Below, piece after piece: positions 9,087 through 15,016 of a stretch of 40,224 nt of DNA. Below the pieces are notes generated by a model, which saw only the letters and a list, made by a program, of their open reading frames with translations, was not told where the DNA came from and ran no database searches. This stretch comes from Bacillota bacterium (lineage in GTDB: Bacteria > Bacillota > Clostridia > DSM-8532), in NCBI GenBank assembly GCA_023459915.1, contig JAEWSN010000201.1, positions 1 to 40,224 of the forward strand, written 5' to 3'. Numbering within the stretch: position 1 is the first letter of the stretch; each line of letters starts with the position of its first letter. The translations under genes and the position numbers were made by a program.

Positions 9087-9092
9087 TATAAT
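9087..9092 (+). promoter_or_regulatory. -10 half of IS110 junction promoter (left end)
   Basis: TATAAT lies 2 bp inside the CT core at the left end. In the linear element it has no good -35. Joined to the right end (TTGACA at 10547-10552, 13 bp, CT, CG) it forms a consensus promoter with a 17-bp spacer. This is the known logic of IS110 circles, where the junction drives the bridge RNA and transposase. Confidence 0.8.
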
Positions 9093-9098
9093 CATATT

Positions 9099-9300
9099 AC
9101 CGGGAATATCTGGGTGCCTCCCGGCGAGGCAGTGGGATATATCTATTGGGCAGAGGTGATCGGTTGTCTCCTTGAAAGTCAATTTCGTTGAAAAGACTGA
9201 TCTCTCCGGCCCAGTGGGATTTCATGAATGAGCTGGATGTTGACCGCTATTGTGGATTCTACGCATATCCAACGAGGTTGACCCATTGGCGCCGTTGGAC
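9099..9300 (+). ncRNA. Predicted IS110 bridge RNA (5' non-coding region); ends approximate
   Basis: This is the non-coding part between left end and transposase, where the IS110 group encodes its bridge RNA. A target-binding loop can be drawn. The outer stem is 9158-9164 (GATCGGT) with 9196-9202 (ACTGATC), with one G-U pair. The inner hairpin is GAAA 9174-9177 with TTTC 9183-9186. On the 5' side of the loop GTCTCCTT (9166-9173) equals the insertion site GTCTC-CT-T. On the 3' side TGAAAAG (9189-9195) is the reverse complement of CT-TTTCA on the right flank. A second stem, CCAGTGGG 9211-9218 with CCCATTGG 9282-9289, could enclose the donor loop. In it ACGAG (9272-9276) complements the left-end CTCGT, but the other donor guide is not clear. 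Confidence 0.75.
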
Positions 9301-9334
9301 GCTCTGCTCGAGCCATATCGAGGGAGGTGGCGTT

Positions 9335-10522
9335 ATGTGGATCGTTGGCATCGATATTGCAAAACACAATCACGAAGCTTTTGTCCTGGATGATTCCGGA
9401 AATCCCGTAGGCGCATCGTTTTCGTTCACCAACACAGAATCTGGTGTAGACAGACTTCTCAGTCAGATCAAGAAACGCAACAAGTCGGGTGAACCAGTCG
9501 AGTTCGGCATGGAGGCCACTGGCCACTATTGGATCGCGCTCTATACGCAACTCATTGCGGCCGGCTTCCAGGTACATGTGTTGAATCCGATTCAAACGGA
9601 CAGTTTTCGAAAAAGTCGCATATGTCAGACAAAAACGGACGCCATTGATTCGGAGATCATTGCGGAAGTCATCCGATATGGACATTATTCGGAAACAGCC
9701 TTCCTACATCCTGAACTGATGGCCCTGCGCGAGTTGTGCAGGTATCGGTTCACACTTGTGGACAACACCTCCGATCTGAAGCGGCGGGTCATTTCCATGA
9801 TGGACCAAATATTTCCTGAATATGAATCCCTCTTTTCAAATATGTTCGGGCATTCGTCGAAGACCATACTTGAGGAGTTGACCTCTCCAGAAGAGATTCT
9901 TTCCATCAATGTGGACCACCTGGCGCAGTTGCTTGAGCGGGTTAGCAAGGGGCGTCTTTCCCACGAGAAAGCTGTTCTCCTTCATGACACGGCTGCACAT
10001 TCAATCGGAATTCATTTGGGCTCCGATGCCTTTGTGTTTGCCATCCGCCAGTCCATTGAGCATATCCGCTTTCTGGAAGGCCAAATCCATGACCTGGACG
10101 AGCGAATCTCAGGTACCTACCTGATGTTTTCTTCAACCCTCGATACCATTCCGGGTATTGGCAAGGTGCTTGCTGCTTGCATCTTCAGCGAGATAGGAGA
10201 CATCGGCGCGTTCGAAAACTGTCATAAACTTGTCGCGTATGCGGGAGTGGATCCGACAGTACACCAATCCGGCAACTTTACCGGATCCAAAAACCATATG
10301 TCCAAACGCGGTTCTCCCTATCTCCGACGCTCTGTCTGGTTGGCCGCCTCTGTCGCCGCTTTCCATGATCCAGTCATGATGGCCTTTTATCAAAAGAAGC
10401 GTTTGGAGGGTAAACCTCACGGGGTCGCATTGGGCGCAGTCTGTCGGAAAATGCTGTACTTGATCTTTGCAATCATGAAGACGGGGCAACCATATCATCC
10501 ACCCTTAGCGACAACATCCTGA
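9335..10522 (+). CDS. IS110-family transposase (DEDD plus Transposase_20)
   Basis: A protein of 395 aa. An open frame begins at 9188, but ATG 9335 has GGGAGGTGG before it and starts at the conserved MWIVGIDIAK. The RuvC-like DEDD residues are Asp7 (GIDIAK), Glu60 (GMEATG), Asp102 and Asp105 (KTDAIDSEI). The C-terminal Transposase_20 domain shows LDTIPGIGKVLAACIFSEIG, LVAYAGVDP and MSKRGSPYLRRSVW, with the Ser that acts as nucleophile in characterised relatives. The frame is intact and all key residues are present, so the enzyme may be active. The family recombines at a CT core guided by the bridge RNA. Confidence 0.95.
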   Translation: MWIVGIDIAKHNHEAFVLDDSGNPVGASFSFTNTESGVDRLLSQIKKRNKSGEPVEFGMEATGHYWIALYTQLIAAGFQVHVLNPIQTDSFRKSRICQTKTDAIDSEIIAEVIRYGHYSETAFLHPELMALRELCRYRFTLVDNTSDLKRRVISMMDQIFPEYESLFSNMFGHSSKTILEELTSPEEILSINVDHLAQLLERVSKGRLSHEKAVLLHDTAAHSIGIHLGSDAFVFAIRQSIEHIRFLEGQIHDLDERISGTYLMFSSTLDTIPGIGKVLAACIFSEIGDIGAFENCHKLVAYAGVDPTVHQSGNFTGSKNHMSKRGSPYLRRSVWLAASVAAFHDPVMMAFYQKKRLEGKPHGVALGAVCRKMLYLIFAIMKTGQPYHPPLATTS

Positions 10523-10546
10523 CTCATTCAATTTTCAAAGTTCGTC

Positions 10547-10552
10547 TTGACA
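10547..10552 (+). promoter_or_regulatory. -35 half of IS110 junction promoter (right end)
   Basis: TTGACA, 13 bp inside the right CT core (10566-10567). It pairs with TATAAT of the left end on the circular form only. Confidence 0.8.
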
Positions 10553-10567
10553 TTTGATAACTGGTCT

Positions 10568-10886
10568 TTTCATTGTTCTGTTTACAGCATAAGCAGTCAG
10601 GTTGAAATGAATCTGAAGTCGTGCCCGCCATTTTTCTGCCCAATGTCCACGGCTTCTGATGGATGATCAGGGAAAAGCGCGCGATGTCAACGAATGTCCG
10701 CGAGTCGGGAGAAATTCCTGCGATTCTCCTTGACATGCATGCAAGAAATCTTGTAAGATACCGGGAAAGTGAGGATGCCTAAAGCGTTTTGGTGAACCGG
10801 ACACGCGGAGCGGCATCGGAAGAAATGTCTTCTTCACGCGGACACAACACGGAGTCACTCTCTGGAAAGAAGTACCGCGTTTTTTG
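10568..10886. other. Non-coding stretch between IS110 and group II intron
   Basis: No convincing gene. The first part on the minus strand is the displaced upstream region of the lipoprotein gene at 7767-9071, with a possible -10 TATGCT (10586-10591) and no good -35. Later it carries a plus-strand promoter (10730-10759) and a small GAAGA/TCTTC hairpin near 10820. The gene that this promoter once served is not recognisable before the intron starts. Confidence 0.6.
10730..10759 (+). promoter_or_regulatory. Sigma-70 type promoter upstream of the group II intron remnant
   Basis: TTGACA (10730-10735), 18-bp spacer, TAAGAT (10754-10759). It would transcribe into the intron remnant. It is probably a host promoter that belonged to the gene or locus entered by the intron. 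Confidence 0.55.
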
Positions 10887-11465
10887 GTGCACGCGGCATG
10901 CGCGCGTTTTTGGCGGTGAAAGTCCGCTATTGAGGTTGATAACACCAACCGTTAGCCCATGGCAAGGGTGTTCACCGCGAGGTGGAATCTGAAGGAAGCC
11001 GGAGGCAAAGTCCCGGTCTGACGAACAGGAATCGCATACAAGGCATACCGGATCCGGACAAGCTTGTCAAACAGAGTGAAGTCCAATGCTATCCGAGGAG
11101 AAGGGTGTAGATGCGGCAGGTAGATGGGATGAAGGAACGCGAGCTTACCCGCGGAGATCTGGCTGATACGTCGTGGATGTTTTTTTCAGAGACGACAACC
11201 TGTGCCGGGAGGTACGGCTGAACAGCCAGAAGTCAGCAGAGACCATAATACCGACTGGTTCGAAACAGTCGGAAAGGGCCGAACATCAAGAGGTTTCCAG
11301 AGAACATGAATGTCTCGAAGGATTCGCATCGACAGCAGACAACTTCAAATCAAGGTCGTCCGTGGCGGGTAGGGGTGGAACCCCCGAGAGGAAGCGGAGG
11401 CGCTGAGCGATCCCCCGGCGACGCATGGAGGAGGAAACGGGATCAAGTCAGACGGGCAGACGCTA

Positions 11466-12498
11466 ATGGAAAGGATTCTCGCCAAAGACAACATGACAGT
11501 GGCATTCATGCGGGTGAAAACCAACAAGGGAAGCCATGGAGTCGACGGGATGCAGGTCGATGAACTTCGTACCCACCTATTGGCCGAATGGCCGAACTAT
11601 CGTCAGCAATTGCTCGAAGGGGGTTATAAACCCAAAACCGTAAGGAAGGTAGAACCGAAACCGAACGGCGGAATCCGACAACTTGGGCTGGTCGCGAGCT
11701 TCGCATGCTGCTCGCCATGCATCCTGGATACCAACCGTCATGGACAGGCTCATCCAACAGGCCATTGCCCAAGCCCTGACCCCGATCGTCGACCCGGGTT
11801 TCTCGGCGTCGAGTAATGGGTTTCGTCTAAGGAGAAGTGCACATGACGCAATCAAGGCGGCATATGTGCATATCGAGGACGGATATGGGACAGTGGTGGA
11901 AATGGACCTCGAAAAGTTCCTCGACCGGGTCAACCACGACATACTCATGTCGCTGGTTGCGCGAAAAGTGGACGACAAGCAGGTGCTACGCCTGATACGC
12001 AAGTATCTGGAGGCAGGCATTCTCCAGAACGGGGTCAAGGTCAGAAACGAAATGGGTACCCCGCAAAGCGGACCACTCAGCCCGTTGCTGGCCAACATTC
12101 TGTTGGATGAACTGGACAAGGAACTGAAACGGCGGGGACATCGGTTCTGCCGCTATGCGGATGACTTCCAGATTAATGTGTAGAGCCGTAAAGCGGGAGT
12201 ACGGGTGAAAGAAAGCATTACCGGCTTTCATGAAGCTGAACCCAAACTCAAGGTGAACCGGGAAAAGAGCCTGGTGGGTAGTGTGTACCTGAGCAGTTTT
12301 CTGGGATTCTGTTTCCGAAGGGTTCTGAAATCCGGAGAAGTGAGGACAAGAGTCAACCCGAAATCCTAAGACCGTTTCAAAGACAAGGTGCGTGCATGTA
12401 CGTCCAGAAGCAGGTAGGAAAGCATGGAGGCCAAGCGGGATAGATTGAGCAGGCTCGTGAGAGACTCGGCTGGATATTTCAAATTGGCTGACATGAAG
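11466..12498 (+). pseudogene. Group II intron reverse transcriptase/maturase, broken
   Basis: Start ATG 11466 reads MERILAKDNMTVAFMRVKTN, the usual RT-0/RT-1 region, up to GGIRQLG. A 40-nt insertion (11688-11727) then shifts the frame. Reading resumes as IPTVMDRLIQQAIAQAL and continues through GTPQSGPLSPLLANILLDEL to the catalytic RYADD near 12150-12170. In the correct frame a TAG follows (12181-12183), later a TAA (12367-12369) and another TAG in the maturase X region (12414-12416), after which LSRLVRDSAGYFKLADMK ends at the breakpoint. It cannot make a functional protein. Confidence 0.88.
12322..12498 (+). repeat. 177-bp direct repeat, left copy (intron maturase segment)
   Basis: Matches 34162-34338 in the same orientation with 3 differences (12381 A/G, 12464 A/G, 12471 T/A). 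Sequence on both sides of the repeat is unrelated between copies. Both copies share the nonsense codons TAA and TAG, so the intron was already decayed when the repeat arose. The offset is exactly 21,840 bp. Confidence 0.97.
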
Positions 12499-12721
12499 AA
12501 CTGAGGCGGACATGCGTGTGCCGACAGTTTTCATACACGCGAAAGACCAGTATTCTTCAGAAGGCGTTCTGATGGCTGCATCTTCCGATGAACAGGCGCG
12601 TACGGCGGTGGGGCTGATCGAGACCTGCCGGCTGGTTGAGCTTGAATCCAACCATCTGGTACACTGGTACCATCCGGATGTTTTGATTGAGGCAATCAAC
12701 AGCCTTTCGGCATCCGATTGA
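12499..12721 (+). pseudogene. C-terminal remnant of an alpha/beta hydrolase
   Basis: The frame from 12512 encodes 69 residues, VPTVFIHAKDQYSSEG to SNHLVHWYHPDVLIEAIN. This looks like the last strand and helix of an alpha/beta hydrolase, with the acid-loop region (HAKDQ) and the catalytic His in SNHLVHW. No nucleophile elbow or N-terminal part is present. It begins at the intron repeat edge and is most likely a truncated leftover. Confidence 0.55.
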
Positions 12722-12818
12722 GCGGGAGCAGGCCGAGAACCACTGCCAGTTCGGAAACCTGCCGCTGGCCATCCGCACGATGACCGGGTGGATCGAGTCG
12801 AGGTCCATGGATTCATGA
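12722..12818 (+). pseudogene. Second hydrolase tail remnant
   Basis: In another frame than the previous fragment, 12726-12818 reads EQAENHCQFGNLPLAI, then RTMTGWIESRSMDS and a stop. It resembles the C-terminal end of FrsA-like alpha/beta hydrolases, where the catalytic His stands in an E(D/N)HCQ context before a final helix ending in W(I/L). It is too short to be a gene. Its stop overlaps the end of the LysR gene. Confidence 0.4.
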
Positions 12819-13661
12819 CATCATGTGCGTGTGAAATGCATGCATGGCGCTGGTGAAGCGTCTGTTCTGCCGGTAGCCGATCACATCGGCCCGCTGCGCG
12901 TACGATTCCTTGATATCGAGCAGCATGGTGTTCCGGTCGAAGAGGTTGCCCCATGAGTTTTCTGGAATGATTGCGATCCCCATGCCCATCTCCACGTATT
13001 GCCGCACATAGTACGGATCGTCACAGGTGATGCTGACGACGGGGTTGATTCCGGCAAGCGCGAAGAAGGTCAGGGTGTCTTTCATCAGCAGCGTTTTATC
13101 CGACATGCAGACGAATTTCTCGTGCGCCAGAGCCGCCAGTGAAACCGGCATGCACGCGTCGTGCAAGGGGTGATCGGCGCCAACGGCGACTTTGTACTTT
13201 TCCTCCAGAAGCACCTCGCACTGAAAATCACGCGGCAAATGATTCTTTCCCGTGATGCAGAAGTCGAAATCCTTTGGGTTGTCATGAGGGCTGTGGCTGA
13301 TGGAGAAGGTGACATTCGGGCAGGTGCTTCTGAAGGAGGCGATCTTTTCCGTGACCAGTCGCCTGTTGCAGAGCACCAGCAGCCGAATTTCTCCATTGAC
13401 GGTGTCACTGTCCCTGATTGCCTTCACCGCGCCCTCGATGGAATCGAGCGCGGTTTCGATGGCGGCCAGGAAAAGCCTGCCGTGATCATTCAGATACAGC
13501 CTGTTGCCTTTTCTGTCAAACAGGCTTGCCCCGATCTCCCTTTCGAGCCGGGAAATCGTCTTCGACATCGCCGATTGGGGAATCCCATTGGCGCATGCGG
13601 CCTTGGATATGTTCTCCAGAACAGCGGCGGTTTTGAAGTACTTGAGTTGCAAGAGCTCCAT
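12813..13661 (-). CDS. LysR-family transcriptional regulator
   Basis: A protein of 282 aa of normal family length. Residues 1-60 are the LysR winged helix-turn-helix (LQLKYFKTAAVLENISKAA, then AMSKTISRLEREIGASLFDR). Residues about 90-282 are the type 2 periplasmic-binding-like effector domain. GAGG precedes the start at 13661. It is divergent from the PQ-loop/esterase operon (13782 on), the classical LysR layout, so it probably controls those genes and its own synthesis. The shared region of 120 bp contains ATAC-N6-GTAT (13697-13710), a possible binding half-site pair. Confidence 0.9.
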   Translation of the reverse strand: MELLQLKYFKTAAVLENISKAACANGIPQSAMSKTISRLEREIGASLFDRKGNRLYLNDHGRLFLAAIETALDSIEGAVKAIRDSDTVNGEIRLLVLCNRRLVTEKIASFRSTCPNVTFSISHSPHDNPKDFDFCITGKNHLPRDFQCEVLLEEKYKVAVGADHPLHDACMPVSLAALAHEKFVCMSDKTLLMKDTLTFFALAGINPVVSITCDDPYYVRQYVEMGMGIAIIPENSWGNLFDRNTMLLDIKESYAQRADVIGYRQNRRFTSAMHAFHTHMMS

Positions 13662-13714
13662 GTTGTACCTCGTTCGCGGAATGATGCCTCAAGCATATAC
13701 TGAAATGTATGATC

Positions 13715-13720
13715 ATTATA
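13715..13720 (-). promoter_or_regulatory. Possible -10 of the LysR gene
   Basis: Minus-strand TATAAT, 54 bp before the LysR ATG. The -35 is poor. It lies close to the ATAC-N6-GTAT pair at 13697-13710, which would let the regulator control its own promoter. Confidence 0.4.
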
Positions 13721-13733
13721 TAACATCATATGT

Positions 13734-13762
13734 TTTACAGAATAGTATGCCGCAGATAGAAT
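13734..13762 (+). promoter_or_regulatory. Promoter of the PQ-loop/esterase operon
   Basis: TTTACA (13734-13739), 17-bp spacer, TAGAAT (13757-13762): five of six matches in each box. Transcription is expected near 13769, which is also the start of the ribosome site AGGAGG (13769-13774). The leader would thus be only about 13 nt. Confidence 0.7.
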
Positions 13763-13781
13763 AGCTCCAGGAGGTGGGGAA

Positions 13782-14075
13782 ATGGCGGATCTGCTGGAGG
13801 TTTTCATGGTTGTCAGCTTTGGCTTCTCCTGGCCCATATCGATCGCGAAGTCGTACAGGGCGGGAACGGCGAAAGGCAAGAGTCTGGTTTTCCTTGTCAT
13901 GATCATGTTCGGATACACATGCGGTATCCTTTCCAAGGTTCTCGGCGGCAAGACCAATTACGTGGTCGTATTCTACCTGATCAACCTGTTCATGGTGGGG
14001 ATCGACCTGCTGCTTTATATGCGCAATGCAAGGCGTGACGCGCTGGAGACCGCCCGCATCGGGGACGCGTCATGA
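13782..14075 (+). CDS. Small membrane protein, PQ-loop/SemiSWEET-like
   Basis: A protein of 97 aa with three hydrophobic segments: about residues 3-22, 36-55 and 60-80. The first is followed by ISIAKSYRAGTAKGKSLVF, which resembles the PQ-loop pattern (helix break, Lys/Tyr-rich turn, KxxSL). Proteins of this size and layout are SemiSWEET-type sugar carriers that work as dimers, but the Pro-Gln pair itself is absent, so the assignment is tentative. Excellent ribosome site (AGGAGGTGGGG). The stop overlaps the esterase start by 4 nt (ATGA, 14072-14075). Confidence 0.65.
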   Translation: MADLLEVFMVVSFGFSWPISIAKSYRAGTAKGKSLVFLVMIMFGYTCGILSKVLGGKTNYVVVFYLINLFMVGIDLLLYMRNARRDALETARIGDAS

Positions 14076-15016
14076 CAAGTCGGGGCGTGGATATATCGGT
14101 TCTTGCGGACCACCGGATGGGAAAGGATCTGCTCGACAGGCACTTTGAGTCCTGTATCTACAGGCAGGAGGCTGGCAGGGCACTCAAGCTGCTGGTGAAG
14201 AAACCGCCGGGCTGGAACCCCTCCGACAGGAGAACTGCCATTTTATGGATCCACGGCGGCAGCTGGATCGGCGGAGAGCCGGAGTACTTCCTCCCGCACA
14301 GCAATTATTTCGCCATGAGGGGCATGGTTGCATGCAGCGTGGAATACCGCCTGCTGGAGTCGAAGGGGGGCAGCCGGGGAAGCACCCTCATCGACTGTCT
14401 GCAGGACTGCAGGGCGGCTGTCCGTTATGTCCGGGAGCGGGCGGACGCATGGGGGGTTGATCCTGACAAGATCGTCGTTGCGGGTGATTCGGCGGGCGGG
14501 CACCTGGCCGCCTGCCTTGCGACGGCGGTCGGATTTGACATTGCCCGGGAGGATGCAGTACGATCTGGTCAACCTAATGCGGTTGTCATTTGCAACGGCA
14601 TTGTCGACATGACAGGGAAATGGAGGGAGTTTGTTCCCTCCGGCCAGGTGGCGACGCATGTGCAGAAGGACGACGCGGTTGAGGGGTGGATGCGGCACCG
14701 GGGCTTGTGCAGGCGGCTGTCGCCGCTGTTCAACATTGACAAGGGACAACCCCCGATGCTGATCATGCATGGACTGGAAGACAAGGTGGCGGATCCGGAG
14801 CAATCTGTCCGCTTGTTCGAGCAGTACGCCAATGCGGGGAATCGGGCGGATTTGATCCTGTACCCCTCGTACGACCACGCATTCATACTGTTCGGCTACC
14901 AGGAAAAGACGGAGAACGTTCTGGGCGTGTTGGGGGATATGGATGCATGGCTGTGCCGGATGCGGTTCGGCGATGATGTGCAGCGGGTGGGGCATGAAGC
15001 ATTTTGGCAGGAATAA
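14072..15016 (+). CDS. Alpha/beta hydrolase (acetyl-esterase/HSL type)
   Basis: A protein of 314 aa without signal peptide, so cytoplasmic. The oxyanion-hole motif is ILWIHGGSWIGGEP (near residues 58-71), the nucleophile elbow is VVAGDSAGGHLAACL (Ser near 143), and the distal acid and His are in MHGLEDKVADPE and YPSYDHAFILFG. This is the alpha/beta-hydrolase_3/BD-FAE layout, typical for removing acetyl or other acyl groups from sugars. It is translationally coupled to the small membrane gene before it and overlaps the AraC sensor gene after it by 23 nt. Confidence 0.88.
   Translation: MTSRGVDISVLADHRMGKDLLDRHFESCIYRQEAGRALKLLVKKPPGWNPSDRRTAILWIHGGSWIGGEPEYFLPHSNYFAMRGMVACSVEYRLLESKGGSRGSTLIDCLQDCRAAVRYVRERADAWGVDPDKIVVAGDSAGGHLAACLATAVGFDIAREDAVRSGQPNAVVICNGIVDMTGKWREFVPSGQVATHVQKDDAVEGWMRHRGLCRRLSPLFNIDKGQPPMLIMHGLEDKVADPEQSVRLFEQYANAGNRADLILYPSYDHAFILFGYQEKTENVLGVLGDMDAWLCRMRFGDDVQRVGHEAFWQE

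Larger units (their letters stand above)
9083..10567 (+). mobile_element. Complete IS110-family insertion sequence
   Basis: The ends were set from four signs that agree. A CT dinucleotide lies at both edges (9083-9084 and 10566-10567), as expected of the recombination core. TTGACA near the right end and TATAAT near the left end come to lie 17 bp apart if the ends are joined at CT. Removing the element restores AAAAGGAGA as the ribosome site of the lipoprotein gene. The upstream non-coding part contains guides matching the insertion site. No terminal inverted repeats were found, as usual for the family. Length is about 1.48 kb, typical. The element carries one transposase gene (9335-10522). 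Confidence 0.88.
10887..12498 (+). mobile_element. 5' part of a degraded group II intron
   Basis: The region has the RNA features of a bacterial group II intron: a GTGCAC-type 5' end near 10887, and the domain I stretch around 10920-11060 with CCGTTAGCCCATGGCAAGG and AGGAAGCCGGAGGCAAAGTC, blocks well known from these introns. A reverse transcriptase/maturase gene follows inside domain IV. The intron breaks off at 12498, inside the maturase domain, and lacks domains V and VI. The missing 3' part, overlapping by 177 bp, lies at 34162-34680. The exact 5' end is uncertain by some bases. Confidence 0.75.

Noticed and set aside
9188..9334. N-terminal extension of the IS110 transposase
   Set aside because: The open frame passes through the predicted bridge RNA; the ribosome site and conserved start both support ATG 9335.
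11173..11406. Small open frames in the intron 5' region
   Set aside because: They overlap the structured domain I-III RNA of the group II intron and look random.
12322..12498. 177-bp repeat as a small insertion sequence or attachment site
   Set aside because: Both copies read in frame with the known group II maturase X domain; no terminal inverted repeats and no integrase gene near either copy.
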